Source of the DNA: Entoloma clypeatum
Lineage: Eukaryota; Basidiomycota; Agaricomycetes; Agaricales; Entolomataceae
Length of the DNA stretch: 64,000 nt
Reading direction: 5' to 3'
NCBI GenBank assembly: GCA_963565915.1
Contig: OY751490.1
Location: forward strand, 3,038,001-3,102,000
Numbering within the stretch: the first letter of the stretch is position 1; the number at the start of each line of letters is the position of its first letter. This document shows, piece by piece, positions 1 through 12,458 of the stretch. The notes under the pieces were generated by a model. The model was not told the origin of the DNA. It saw nothing but the letters and a program-made list of their open reading frames with translations, and searched no databases. A program made the translations under genes and the position numbers.

Positions 1-504
1 GGATCAACGAGGACGGGAGTGCTCCTGGGACACACTTGGGATATACACACGGTTAGGAAACATCTGGCCATGGTTGCGATATATTTTTCACCTATCACCT
101 TTAGATTCGCTCGTTCTTGCCGGTGATAAAGGTTCCTTTGCAAGCTTTATCGGATTGACGACAACATGGGTGGTACGTTGTCTGTGTCCTTTGTCTGTTG
201 CACCACGTACTCACGGAGCTATCAGTCCCTTCATTTCGTCGTACTTTAACCCCACATTCGTTAGGCGTACTTGCCTAGTGTTTCATCCTCATGTGGACTT
301 GTTTGATCATTATTTATTGTGGATCGCATGATCTATGGACGGACTCCTTCACGTACTTATATATTTGTTATGTTGAATTTTCCTTTTAATCTGGGTTGAT
401 AATTAGTACATCGGTTGTACGGTTTAAAAATGCAACATTAATGTCGCGCGTTGTTTGGCCAGATCCCTAATAAGAAGCGAGCTGACACGGGCTTTTACAC
501 CAAA
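1..504. other. Window edge and upstream region of the LRR gene
   Basis: No complete gene is visible. In the third + frame the first 55 bases read about 17 codons and then stop, which could be the last exon of a gene lying to the left, but this is too short to support. The rest is AT-rich in places and would hold the 5' UTR and promoter of the LRR gene that starts at 505. I see no recognisable regulatory motif. Confidence 0.3.
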
Positions 505-3162
505 ATGTCGCGCAACCTTCATACATCGTCGAGTCGCCCTTCCTTGAAAACTCCTACCACTCCCGTAAAGGCGCGCATAGCTGCGCCCACCACTCCAGCA
601 AGGATCCGCACTCAATCTACGAAATCAACCACATCCTCCAAAGCTCCTTCTCATGCAACTGCACCAGCTCAAGATTCTGCACCCCCACCCCTCAGTATAA
701 AGGAAGCCATTGCGCTGCGAAGGGCAGAAGCAAAGAAAGCTCAAGAAAGGGTGAAACGGAAGGATTCCGCCTCTATGGAAGACGCGTCTCCTTCGCCACC
801 TCACAAGCCAGAGGAGGATGACATCCTGGGTCGCTTACCGGTGCGGGAAACTATCGAACGTGCGAGAAGCACAGGTAAGCACGAGTTTCTTCGGGTAGTC
901 TTTGGCTGAGCTCAATGGAAAGGTCGTCACCGACCATCAAGGTAATCTCAATCTAGCGACCAGATCTTTACCCTGCATCCCTTCCGCTCTCTTCGAGATA
1001 CATCTTGGTATCACGCCTGTCCCTCTCAAGTCAGTGCCCCATGAACCGGCCCTACCGGCCTCAGCACCAGCAGATGTTCCTCGACGAGGCAAGAGAGACG
1101 CGCCAGCATGGTTTGAAGCACAAGATCTACAGGTTTTGAAGGTCTGGAATAATGAGATTGAAGAGATCCAGCATGAGATTTCGTTGTTCGGTTCCCTCAA
1201 GGTCGTTGATGTGAGATCATGTTTATGAGCTATACCAAAGATTACGCTTATTCCCCCATTAGTTGCATACGAATAGGCTGGCGTCTCTGCCCGCAACCTT
1301 TGCAGATCTCGCCGCCCTCACGACACTGGACTTATCCCACAACTGCTTGACGTCGCTCCCCGCCAACATCTTCGCTCTCCCGGACCTATCGAACCTGAAC
1401 ATATCGCATAATTCACTCTCGACGCTTCCTTTCAATGCACCATTCGCATCCAGCACTAATGGCGCCAAGAAACAGATGACTGGCGGAAGCTTTTTTACTC
1501 CTACAATCACTCGTGCCACCTCACCACTACCGCGTCTTCTTTTCCTTGACGCGTCGCACAACAAGATATCGGCCAAGTCCATCGACCTTCAGATTCCAAA
1601 GACTCTCATCAAAATGGATCTGTCGGCGAACCCTCTGGGAGTCGATGGGCCTGAATGTCGCTCTCTGCTCCAGGTCCTTGGTAGTCTGCCGAAACTGAAA
1701 GACCTCCGTTTCGAAAGTGCAGATATCAGTGACGACGTCTTCCCGCCGACCTTGTTTCCATCGTCGCCGTTTCCGAATCTTCGTGTACTCGATTTAGGAC
1801 AGACGAAAGTTACTCCAGGAGCTGTGAAAGAAGCGTTGAGTGCGATGAAGCAAAGACTTGATTTTGACGTGACGACAGAAGATCCTGCGGAAGGGGTTGC
1901 ATGTATCATTGTTGGGAAAAGGATTATCAAAGAAGCATGGGAAATCGAACTTGAGCGGCGAGAGAAGACGCGAAAAGCCAATCTTGCCGACTTCGATGAC
2001 TGGGGTACACAGCCTGCTTCTACTCAGACGAACCGAGGTGCAAGTGCGAAGTCAACTACGACACACGTGGTGGCTAGTGGACGACTTGCGGTAGCTTCGA
2101 AAGCTCCTGAGGTGGTCAAAGAAGCTTGGGAGTTGGAGGCTGAACAGGGCTTATTGACGGAGGGTGGTAAACGACGAGCTCGCGCAGCGGCGGCGGCAGC
2201 CGCAGCTGCAACTCCGACAGAATCCAAGCCACAGTCTGACCTTGGCGTCCGAGGTCCGTCCGCCGCAAGTCGGCCAACAAGTCCTTCAGGCTCGTCGTTG
2301 GCTAGTCCGCAGTACTACTCCAAACTCACTCAAACCTTGACGCTTCCGCCGTCCTCTCCGCCTTCGAAAGCACACGCGCATTCGCGCGCATTTTCTATGA
2401 GCGTCTCGTCTTCCTCTGCAGCACCATCGGCCCGCTCAACGGATCTGGCAGTGCCCTCTCCTACTCTACCATTATCTGCGATTGTATCTCAGCCGTTTGC
2501 ACACACCCTCAAGACGTTGATCCTTGTCAACCGACGCTTGGACAAGTCTTTCCTGATACCCACTGACGGCCAAGGCTTTTTACCCCTGCTGGAAGAGCTC
2601 GATTTGGAAGGCTGCAGCTTGGCAGATCTCGTTTCTGTCACTCGCTCCGACGCCAATGCCGGTGAAGTAACGCCACAGCGCTCGACAGTGAACATCCTGC
2701 CGCTCATAGCGAAGCTTTTCCCGAGCCTGCTGACGCTGAACCTCTCCGGCAACGCTCTCAGCAACGCCGCGTTCACTGCTGACGCGCTTTCGGAGCTGAT
2801 ACTCGCTACTCCGGAGCGAAGAGGGCTCAAACACCTGCGGATACGGGGGAACAGGATATCTGAGCTGGAGGGATTCCACGTCCTCGCGGAGTCGTTCAAG
2901 GGGAACAGACAAGTGCCCGGGTGGCGTTTGGACGAGCTGGATATCAGGGACAATGAGATTGGGAAGCTGCCACCGGAGATGGGGCTTTTGCCGATGGATG
3001 TTTTCCTTGTGGATGGTAATACGTGAGTGGTGGAAGGTTTCCGAGTGTTCGCCCTGACTGACGGATGGGGGATATGACAGGTTCCGCGTTCCACCGCGTC
3101 GTGTGTGGGAGCGAGAGGGAACGAAAGGGCTTCTGAGTTGGCTCAGGGGAAGAATCGAATGA
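505..3162 (+). CDS. Leucine-rich-repeat protein, LRRC40-like
   Basis: Exons 505-874, 942-1210, 1263-3022 and 3081-3162 join in phase to 826 aa. The N-terminal 120 residues are basic and Ser/Thr/Pro-rich, probably disordered. A cap-like stretch (LNLATRSLPCIP) follows, which in LRRC40-type proteins opens the repeats. Repeats of the form LxxLDLSxNxLxxLP run from about residue 190, then a low-complexity linker with a run of Ala, then a second LRR block near the C-terminus. The ATG at 505 is the first in-frame Met; upstream in-frame sequence lacks one. LRR proteins of this type are protein-binding scaffolds; the partner cannot be told from sequence. Family assignment is by motif pattern, the exact function is unknown. 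Confidence 0.8.
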
Positions 3163-4295
3163 ACGGGGCGATGTCATGGTGAACGGGTCACGATGGAATT
3201 ACGATATTGAATTCGAACCTTGAAGGAAAGATACCCTGCCTTTGTTCGAAAGGAGAATATAATTGATCCAACTCTGCTGCATATCGGAGCCATCTATGTC
3301 GGAGGCAAGCAGGGTCGATTGAAACAAAATGTCTTCTATTCTGTCGAAGCGCGTTATCTACGGAAACAAGCAGTGGGCGCGCGCTTCACTCAGGTTTTGG
3401 CTGGTACAGAGCACACCGGGCAGGTTGAACAATCATAGAAGATGGAAATTCGACCGAAACTCATGTTAGCCCCATGCAGGATTCAGCAAATTTCAACGGA
3501 ATTCTAGGGAGCTCCGATTAGTCTACCTCTCCAGTGTGAAGACGGAAGCAGTATGTATTTTGAGTAATGATCGGAGATACAGACAATATTGTGGGCAAGC
3601 ATGGGAACTGACCATGGGAGTAGATAACAAAATGGAAGGATGGCTGTGTATATCCTTGAGGTTTGAGGAAATGTTCGCGGAACGTCGCACCGATCCATAA
3701 GTTTGCTGTATTTCATACTCGGGCAGAGGATCAGAAGGCTCAAGAGGAAATCCGTTTTAGAGGGAAACAAGTTGCACGTTCCGGAAGCAGAGTGCAATGG
3801 CAATCTGTGGGGCTCTATGAGATGAGAGAGAGAGATGGAACCGTCGAGTGAACGAGGCCTAGGGAATGATTGCGGGCGAGGGTCATGGCCGAGGTTGGGT
3901 AGTTGCGAGGTTCGGACCCCTGCCAAAAAATAAGCTAGGCGGATCAGGGGATGAAGTAGAAGGGATATGGAGATAGACTCTGATAGACTTGAGCATGCCA
4001 TGGGTCGGCAATCCCAGGATGTGTCGGCACCCTGGGCCCCTGATGACAACAACCACGAGTACGCGTCCTCTCTGCCCCCCTCATAGTGACAGTGCTCCCC
4101 GCAGCAGGTAATGGACGATTGGAAAATGCCGAAATCAGGATTTGGATGGGGAGGAGTCGGAGGAGATGTCGGAACTTCACACGGGGATCATGCTTAGTAT
4201 ACTTAGGGGAAACTCGGGCGCTGCCCCTCCTTTCCTCACCCCGTTCATCCAGCTCGCCGTCCAACGCATCCAACCCCTCACTAACGCTTCTTCAT
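3163..4295. other. Intergenic region, 1.1 kb
   Basis: Holds the LRR gene 3' end and the promoter of the next gene. A 182-codon reading frame on the minus strand (3504-4052) has no recognisable domain and no splice partners, and I do not call it. Nothing else is supported. Confidence 0.4.
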
Positions 4296-6786
4296 ATGCT
4301 CGCCCAAGATTATCCTGCTCATCGCCCACAGCAGCCATATCTTTCCTCTCAACCCGCCCCTATCTATCCCTTTCTATCCAATCCGAACGTTCCCGCATCG
4401 CCGTTCAAAGCTCCTGCCCACAAGCATGCTCACCATCTGCACTCTATTCCCCCACGAGAAAAGAGCACCCGTACCCTGATCATAGATCATATGCTTTGGG
4501 TCCATGGTACGCGCCTACATATCGCAGATAGACGAGCTTCCCCGCTGATGCACGTCCGATATCAACAGGGAGGACCCGTTTTGCACAGGCCCGCGCTGAG
4601 CTTGGGATGACCGATCGCACTGGTGGACCATTGGCGTCTAACTATGCTCATCGGAGACGACCGGAGAACTACGAAGAAGACGAGGATCAGAACAGTGAAG
4701 GCGAGGACGTCGTGAAGCTCAAAGCCAGAGCGGGGAATACAAACCAGTCCTCCGGCGATGACGAGGACAGGCGCTTGGATGTCCGGGATTTGTCTCTTGC
4801 GAGGACACTGAGGGTTCGCGCAGAGGGCCTCGAAAAGGTCGTCACCGCCATGCTTGGACAGCCCCCTCCTGTTCACGCGACGGACGACGACGATATCTTG
4901 ACGCCTCCAACCTCTCCAAAAACCCCCAACAGCTCTGTCGCCACCCCCGATCATCACACTTTGCCCAATGGAGTTCGTCTTCGTCTAGCCCTGGGTACTC
5001 TAATCAACGACCTCTTCGCCCGTCAAGCACCCATCCCTCCCTACCGTCATCAGTTTGCTTCAGCCTCGAGGACACCGTCAGACCAGTCACCCGCCGATAC
5101 TTCCAACCACACTTGCGCGATCGATGGTATGCCTACAGCCCTTTCCTCGCTATCAACCGTATGCGCAGCATGTTCAGGGTGCAAGCCTCCCTACCCGACA
5201 GGGCCACAACCATCTGGCTACTCTTCGCAATCTGTCAGTATCTTTGCCTTAGACTCGCGTCGATGATTGACAGTCTGACAAATAGAACTTTGCCTACCAG
5301 CAACAGCAATTTACTCCAAGCGCACGCACACGAGCCTTATACAAAGCGGGAGCAGATCCCAATACCGATAACTCTCCGCGCGGTTTCCGTTGTCCTCGCC
5401 ATCTGCAAGTCGGTTGTGAGATCTGCGTCTGTGCCAAGACACTCACGCGTCCAGGAGGTGGGGCTAGTAGGGGCCGCTCAATGTCTGCCCCGGGGTCACG
5501 ACCCGGAGCAAGCAATCCCTGGAAGGGGATGCCCGGTGGTGTGGGGCCAGGAGGTGGAGGTATCTCTGGGTGGCAGGACGGAATCGGCATTGGTGCTGGT
5601 TTGTTAAGACCGGGAGTGGAGGGAAGCGTCCTGCGTCGCAAGGTGCATCTTGATGGAGATTATGACGAAGGAGCTTCCTCTTCGAGTGGCGCAGGTAATA
5701 CGAAGCTTTCAAGTCTGATTCCCCGGTTCATCAGGCTGTCCGCTCTGGTTGCCGTCGAGCTGGCATTGGAGGCGCAAGACGAGGAAGAAGCTAGGGCTTT
5801 GAGATCCAAGGAAAGTGGAGCGTGGACTCAAATGCCGTTCCAGCAGAGTGGCAGGTTTACGCCTCCGTCATCTCCGACCGTCCCGCGCATGTCACCTTCC
5901 ATCACGCGCGTGCAAGAAAAGCCATACGACACTGCCTTGCTGCCGACACGAGAGTGGTATCTGTTATTGGCGGGCCTGCTCACCAGGGCTGTGTTAGAAG
6001 GATATTTGACGGCTGGGTGGAGGGGTTTAGATCCTGTGAAATGCTTGCTGACGGTTGGTCTGGGCATGGCTGAAGGAGACGACCACGACGAGCACCCGAG
6101 TGGCTTCGAGGAATTTGATCCAGACGGTCTGCCGACACTCAGAGAAGCTACGAAAGTTCTTTTTCCATCTGGAAAGTCGCTTCCTCCTCCCGGAAAGAGT
6201 CAGGCTGAGGAGGAGTATAAAATTGAAATGCATGAGAGATTGCGGATGGTAAGAAATCCTGGTTATCAATGAATCTATGATGACTGATTTTGGATGGTTT
6301 CAAGTTCCATGATATTCCGGCATCGACGCCTGACCTGTCGACGCACATGGAAGATCTCGCTTGGCGCTTTCCTGCTGAGCCCATAGAACGAGCAGCGGTC
6401 AGATTCTGCGAGGCGATTGCCAAGTGGCGAGGCAAACCTGAGCTCGAAAGCGTAAGTCGTCCTCCGAATGCTCCCAATCTGCCTTGTTCCTCATTTTTAT
6501 TTTTTAATTCTGGCAGTACAAGAAACGCACTCCCACGACCACGTACAGTGAAAACTCGGAGCTACCCATTGAATCGCTCGTCCATTCCAACCCCTCGACC
6601 CCGACGTATGCGGGTAGCGCCCCTCGTTCGAATGTTCGTCGCGGCAGCGTGATGCAGCGCGGACCCTCAATCGACGTGTATTTTACGCAGCCGCCGGCCT
6701 TCCGCGAGAATGCATGGGGTCAAATGAAACGGCTGCGACCCTCTGACGATTCGGGACCCGGTCCTTCGAAGCGCATACATTTATAA
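4296..6786 (+). CDS. Conserved fungal protein of unknown function with a Cys cluster
   Basis: Exons 4296-4506, 4569-5233, 5286-6248, 6305-6451 and 6517-6786 give 751 aa with every junction in phase. I do not recognise a named domain. Visible features: a Pro/His-rich N-terminus; an acidic stretch after about residue 100; a Cys/His cluster at residues 328-341 (C328, H331, C336, C339, C341), which may bind metal; a Gly-rich linker; a helical central region; a basic C-terminus. The exon 2 to 3 junction has an alternative: donor 5238 in another frame also joins exon 3 in phase, so residues 270-292 are uncertain. The last 35 bases recur after the N gap at 14898-14932 because of the contig overlap. 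Nuclear or cytosolic location is not clear; no signal peptide is seen. Confidence 0.7.
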
Positions 6787-7122
6787 GTAGAACATTCCGC
6801 CTTGACATTGCATATTTTCCTGTTTCTGCACACGCATAGCCCCTTGGTCCTCGACACACCGCACAATGGACAGTGTTTGGTATTATCTTGGTTGTATTTT
6901 TAGGAAAAAGAAAGCAGAGTGAGTGTTGTTTTTCCATTTGTAGCATCTATCGTTATTGGGTTATATCCGTACATAGCCATTCTTGTCATTCTGTGATTAC
7001 AGACTTATTTACTTGTCTTACATGTTTTTCGTGGCACGTGGTGGAGTCTCTTCAAAATCTTAAGGAGGGATCACCGTCGTTTAATCCAGCTCACACTCAG
7101 CCGAGAACAAAAGCTCCTTACA
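6787..7122. promoter_or_regulatory. Spacer and promoter region of TMA46
   Basis: This 336-bp spacer between the unknown-protein gene and TMA46, both on the + strand, must hold the terminator of the first and the promoter of the second. I see no specific motif beyond T-rich tracts. Confidence 0.3.
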
Positions 7123-8546
7123 ATGCCGCCAAAGAAACAGGCTCAGGCTTCTTCCTCAAAAGTCAAGGATGACAAGGTGCGTCGCCTGGACTGCTAGTAT
7201 CTACCCCACAGATATCGACCTTCGCATAGACTTTTGGACTGAAAAACGTCAGTTTCCCATCCCATATCGATCCCGATCTCTGACCCCAAACGACCGATGA
7301 CGTGCAGAAAAACAAATCGGCCAAGGTGAAGCAACACGTCGCGCAGCTCCAGGCGCAGGCGGCCGTGACTGGCAAGTCGCGTGCGGCGGTGGAAAAGGAG
7401 AAGGAAAAGGCGATGAGGGAGCAGGCCAAGGCGGAGGAGGAGAAGCGAAAGAAGGAGGAGGCGGCGCTGTTGCGCCCTGTGATCTCGCAAAAGGTGCCGT
7501 TCGGAGTGGACCCTAAGACGGTGGTGTGCGCGTATTTCAAGGTGGGGCAGTGTGAGAAGGGGAGCAAGTGCAAGTTTAGCCATGATTTGGATGTGGGGAG
7601 GAAGGTGGAGAAGAAGAACCTGTACGAGGATAGTCGGGAGGACAAAGCTTCTGGTGCGTTTGATGCTGTCTCTCTTCTTGGAACTGGGTTGGAATTGGAT
7701 GGCATTTTTCTAGATACGATGGAGAATTGGGACCAGGAGATGCTCCAAAAAGTTGTCCTGTCGAAGCATGGCAATCCACGGACTACGACCGATGTTGGGT
7801 GACTTCCTCTGCGTCACGATGCCGTTTTCTCAATGAGGTCGAACAGATCGTGTGCAAACACTTCATAGAGGCGATAGAAACGTTAAAGTGCGCTCTGTTG
7901 ATCTACATACTGACACCCCGGTGTTCTAACGAGACTACAGATTCGGGTGGTTCTGGGAATGCCCTAACGGTGAATTATGTCAATATCGACACGCCTTGCC
8001 TCCAGGTTTCGTTCTCAAGTCGCAGAGGAAGGCGGCGGATGAAGCGGCCAGAGCGAATCAGATCAGTCTTGAGGACTTCCTAGAAGTCGAGGTTTGCTGT
8101 TTCCTCGTGTTCCAAAATACCTCTGTCTAATCTGTACAGAGACACAAACTTGGGTCCAATCTGACACCGGTGACAGCCGAAACCTTTGCAAAATGGAAAA
8201 AGACGCGGATGGATAAGAAGGAGGCTGAGCAGGAGATGTTACGCAAAGCCAAAGATGCTCAGAGCGCGGCTGGAAAGAACGTCGGCATGAGCGGAAGAGA
8301 TCTGGTACGTTGATTCTCGTATGCCGACAGATTGACTCTCTTCTAAAACCCTTCTTCTATTAGTTCCAATACAACCCAGAATGGTTCTTGGATGAAGACG
8401 ATGATGTGGAGGATTGGGATCTGGATAAGTATAGACGAGAGAAGGAGGAGGAGGATCTTGAGGTCGAGAACTCGAGAATCGCTCAATTCAACCTTGAAGA
8501 AGGGTTTCACGAAGGAGGCTCTCAGGGGAGCGGTGGTGGGATGTAA
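7123..8546 (+). CDS. TMA46: Tma46 / ZC3H15-type CCCH zinc-finger translation factor
   Basis: Exons 7123-7176, 7308-7653, 7714-7793, 7838-7887, 7941-8091, 8140-8304 and 8364-8546 give 342 aa. The protein opens with MPPKKQ and a Lys/Glu-rich coiled region, then has a first CCCH finger (C-x7-C-x5-C-x3-H, VCAYFKVGQC...FSH). A second finger follows (C-x17-C-x5-C-x3-H, ending CPNGELCQYRH), then an acidic DFRP region near the C-terminus (PEWFLDEDDD). This is the layout of yeast Tma46 and human ZC3H15 (DFRP1), which bind the translational GTPase Rbg1/DRG1 on ribosomes. The third intron (7654-7713) is 60 nt and open in frame, so retention would not shift the frame. It ends 71 bp from the convergent CWC2 stop. 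The same gene reappears after the gap. Confidence 0.93.
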
Positions 8547-8617
8547 CAATCATGTCATGGACCCGCCTTGGATTACAACAATACATATACTCTTTCAAGG
8601 ATAAAATATGGGTCCGA

Positions 8618-9910
8618 CTAATCCTCCTCATCGCTTCCATATTCTCCAAGGCCGAGTCCAGATACACGAGGCGGTGCTGGTGCTCGAGGTTGGGCAGGAA
8701 CAGTACCGTTTCTCTTTCTGATCTCCGCAAAATACTTTAGTCCCTCAAGCGTATCTGCACTCAACAGTCCCGACAGCTGTGGCGGTTCTTCGAGTTGCGG
8801 CTCATCGATATACGGCTCGGAGTCGATTCTTCGTCTCTTTGCACCAGGCTCGTTCTCGTCGTTCTGGTTTTCATCGAGTTCTTGAAAAATATCCCCATCT
8901 TCATCCAGGATATCACCATCCTCCAGAGCACGGACAGCCCTCATGGCATCAACAATCCGTGGATCCATCCTTGCCGTGATGGCTTCCTGGCCCATATCCT
9001 CTAGCCGCCTCTTTTCTGCCACTTTTGAAACTGGATTGGGATCCTCGGTCGCCCATCTGACGTTTAGAATCTCGTCGTTGTCGAGCGATTGACAAGCCAT
9101 CGCTTCTTTGGCGAATTGGGCGTGGAGTTCTGACTTGTACGTTACGAACGCGACGCTGCGGTACTGCAAAACTTTTACTGCCCATCCCGACGCAGAATCA
9201 TCTGAGAAAGTCAAGTTAGAATATTAATAAAACCTCATGCCTATAATCTCACCCCGTTCTATTTCCCCCCACTCCTTAAAATGCCTCATCACGACTTCCT
9301 CCGTCTCCGTCCCAGTCCCAGTCTCCTTTATTCGTCCAACATACAGCGTCCGATTTTGTCTGTTGAAACTTCCCACACCGCCCATGTCGTCGCGGTAGTC
9401 GGCGAACTTGTCACGCGCGAAGCAGTCTTTCGAACTGTCCGGGAGGGCGTTTGACGGGTCGGGCAGCATGTGCAGATACTCGCACTCCCAGCCATAGGGA
9501 CAGCATCCGCGAGCGAAGAAAAGACAGCAGTATCTGATTCCAGTGGTGTTTGCGCGTGTGAGCCCGGAGTCCCGTTTAACGTTGCATCGCGTTTGGGATT
9601 TCACTTTGCTGTGGAGTCGTAAATCGAGAGAGGGATAGGAAGAGGTGAGAAAGACGCGTACTTGGAATAGCTGTCTTCACGATCGCCACCGGCCCATTTG
9701 TTATACCAGATGTCTTTTCAAGGAGGTTATATGGGTTTAGGAAATGGTAGAATGTAGAAACGAACTATATTCTTTTCCCGTCTGTACGGTCTCGGTTTTG
9801 ACAACATCCCCCGGTTTGACTTGTTTCCTGGCTGGCTTCAGTCTTTTGGTTTTCGTCGCAGGCGTGGGCACGACCGCTGTTTCCGTCCCATTCGAGGAGT
9901 CCTGGTCCAT
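8618..9910 (-). CDS. CWC2: Pre-mRNA-splicing factor Cwc2 (zinc finger plus RRM)
   Basis: Exons in transcript order 9910-9766, 9713-9662, 9608-9253 and 9201-8618 give 378 aa. After a Lys-rich leader comes the conserved start of the Torus domain (NIWYNKW). A CCCH finger follows (YCCLFFARGCCPYGWECEYLH), then the conserved block FADYRDDMGGVGSF. An RRM comes next with RNP2 (TLYVGRI) and RNP1 (VAFVTYKS), split by introns. The C-terminus is acidic, then Pro-rich. Cwc2 is part of the Prp19 (NineTeen) complex and contacts U6 snRNA in the catalytic spliceosome, in the nucleus. Its start codon lies only 29 bp from the divergent NPR3 start. Confidence 0.94.
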
Positions 9911-9939
9911 GGTGGTTTATTGCGAAAGTGGATGTGACA
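9911..9939. promoter_or_regulatory. 29-bp divergent spacer between CWC2 and NPR3 start codons
   Basis: The CWC2 ATG ends at 9910 on the minus strand and the first NPR3 ATG is at 9940 on the plus strand. If NPR3 starts at the next in-frame ATG (9955) the spacer is 44 bp. Either way the two genes must have overlapping 5' UTRs and promoters. The same spacer is at 18057-18085 in the second copy. Confidence 0.75.
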
Positions 9940-12458
9940 ATGTCACAAGAATTCATGGCAGGAACTCTCATCGCGTTTTTGCTTGTTACATCGTCCGCAA
10001 ACGAGTCCAATCTCGTCTACAGATGGCCACCATCTCCTACGTCTTCTCCTAGGTTAATTAGGAGCAGACCTGCGAAGAACGCCTCCACCGCGTCTCAGCT
10101 TGACAACCCATGGAGAGCGTCACACTTTTCCGATGCCGCACCGTCGGAGGCTATACTATCCCAGAATTCTGCACCAGAGTCCGACGGCGAGGACACTTGG
10201 AGCCGCCCGCATGTCATGCAACAGTGTTCGCCACCCTTCGCTCGTTCTGCCGCCCATACACCCGCAGGGAGGGATTCACCACCAGGAGGAACACGTTCTC
10301 ATATTGATAAAGACAAGGATCATCTCCTTGGCTATTCAGCAAAGTTTCTAGCAAGTCTGCTTTGCCCTCAGACGACAATGTGCCACCAAAAGTTCGAACT
10401 TCTTGTCGATGACCTCGCGTTCATCGGCCATCCCGTTTGCGCAGAGGGAGATGGAGATTGGAGGTTCAAGCCGGAGAAGGTGAAGCAGGGTCCTCGCGGA
10501 AGGGAAATGAGAGATGGGCAATCCTCGCACACAGCTTCGGCCAGTCCTGATAACGGAGTTCCCTCTGAGAAGACGGCTCCAGAGAGCATGTGGCTCAAAT
10601 CCTTTCATTTTGTTTTGGTTCTCGACAGACCAGATCCATCGTCATCGGCATCAGGCAAGGTGTCGAAATATTTCGACATCATCTACGAACAGATTGCGTT
10701 TACCGTAACTGCTGTACTATTCCAGGAACAAGTGACTGCAAATTTTGTGGAAATAGAGTGCGGCATTCTTGATTCCCTTAGAGGATCATGTACATCGAAA
10801 GGTAGGCAACAACAACCCTCTTGTTATTCTCTCTGACGGCATCTCTAGGGGAGTCCTTTGACCATTATGCACTCGAAGCTCTGCAGGTATCTTCGATTGC
10901 TGCCGCCATGAAATCTTTATATGAGGCTATCAAAACATCCCATATGGCCTACATCACGATACACAACTTGCCCCTTGAAATCCAGCTTCCCCCATACCTT
11001 GACATGCTACTGCATACTGAGATAGAGACTGAATCAGATTTCATACGTCCCCCAGATGACGAAGAATCACAAAGCTGGGGTCATGATATGAGCATCGGCT
11101 GGAAACTCCCTCCTCTCCAGTCATGGAAGAGTTTGCTGCTGCTGGATGGCCATAGTGGTCTCGATCCAAGCATGAATTTGAAAGGCTCACATGTCAACCC
11201 GGATGACAGGTCACTTGTAGAAGGACTTGTTCGATTCCTTGAAACGGCGTCTGTGACACTTTCGTAAGTTGCCCTTGATACGGGTGCCAGGCTTGTCTGA
11301 GTTTGATATGTAGGCTTGCGGACATGGCGACTTTGCTAGATTGGGATCTAGAGTCCCAAGTGAAGCCCACGGTTCGTTGGCTTGTTCAGCATCGCAGAGC
11401 GAAGGTCGTTGATCTGGTACATGCCGGACTGAAGACGGTCTTTATGCTCCCTCCCAAGTTCGAGCTTCCGTACAGTTACATCTTTCAATCCATAAGAATC
11501 ATCGTGACTGACAGGCTTTATGCAGACTCGCGAAATTGACAGCTGAATTTGAGAATCAATTTTCACATCCCTCCGTACCTTCCCTTCCGCAAATCCTGTC
11601 GACTATTTCTTCCTCGGTTTCTAAACAAACGGAGAACCACTTTTTCGCGTCTGTCGTGAGAAATAAAGAGCTGATTCCCATGTACCACGACGTAGTTCTC
11701 TGGATGCTGAAGCGTGACATGCTCATCACCCTCCATCTTCGCATACGCATAGTCGCGACGAGGAAGCTGAAGATTCGCATCAGGATCGAGAGAGAGAATG
11801 CTCTCGCGAAGAAAGCAGGTGGAATCAAGATGCATGAACGTTTTCGCAGTGGCCTTCGGCAAGAGCTGGAAGCTGCGGGCGGTGATAGCGACGATCTAGA
11901 TTTGTCTCCCATATCTGGCACTCCGTACCTTTCTCTCTCACCACGGGCTGCTCGGAGACATTCCAGGCGCGGGTCCAATGAATCACCCCACGCAGAAAAG
12001 ATAGAAGACACTGATGGGGTTGAGAGTGGCGAGTATGCAAGAACTTCTGACGAAGATGGATCGGACGAACCCGATGATGCAGACTCGGGATGGGACACGG
12101 CAGAGGATCACTTACAGCCGTCTATGATCAGCGATCCTGGGAGGGCTACTCCGATGCAACGTCGATGGCTGGCAGCGATGTCGGAGGGGAAAGAGCCTGA
12201 GATTGCAAAAAGGTTCCAGCTGTCAGTGAATTCTTGAGCTTTCATGTTCACTGGATATTCATTTCTTGGTAGGATCAATCAGCACTTTGATGGAAGGAAG
12301 ACCGACGATGAGATACTTTATCGAGCCGGGATTTCACGAAAGCAGCTGAGAGAGGTGCTTCATCACTATGAGGAATATGTGAGTGAATGGTTGTCAACAA
12401 ATCGAGCACAACTAAACACCCGAATCTATAGCTTCAGACTTTCCTCCACCCCCCCTAG
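9940..12458 (+). CDS. NPR3: Nitrogen permease regulator 3 (SEACIT/GATOR1 subunit)
   Basis: Exons 9940-10801, 10849-11263, 11314-11469, 11526-12221, 12273-12378 and 12432-12458 give 753 aa with all junctions in phase. The N-terminal longin-like domain is recognised from LLVTSSANESNLVYRW, MCHQKFELLVDDLAFIGHP and LVLDRPDPSSSASGKVSKYF. The central and C-terminal parts contain LPPYLDMLL and the winged-helix region ending REVLHHYEEY. Npr3 pairs with Npr2 and acts in SEACIT/GATOR1, the GAP for Gtr1/RagA that turns off TORC1 at the vacuole under amino-acid starvation. A long acidic Ser-rich insert (about residues 580-670) looks disordered. The last exon codes for only eight residues. The antisense frames here are shadows. 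Confidence 0.93.

Noticed and set aside
3504..4052. 182-codon minus-strand reading frame
   Set aside because: Low-complexity Ser/Leu/Pro composition, no domain, no splice context, and no neighbour support.
5055..5252. Frame-shifted reading of exon 2 in the 751-aa gene
   Set aside because: It also joins exon 3 in phase, but would need a frame change inside exon 2 with no room for an intron. Kept as an alternative only.
11556..12098. 180-codon antisense frame in NPR3
   Set aside because: It mirrors the acidic Ser-rich NPR3 insert and has no independent support.
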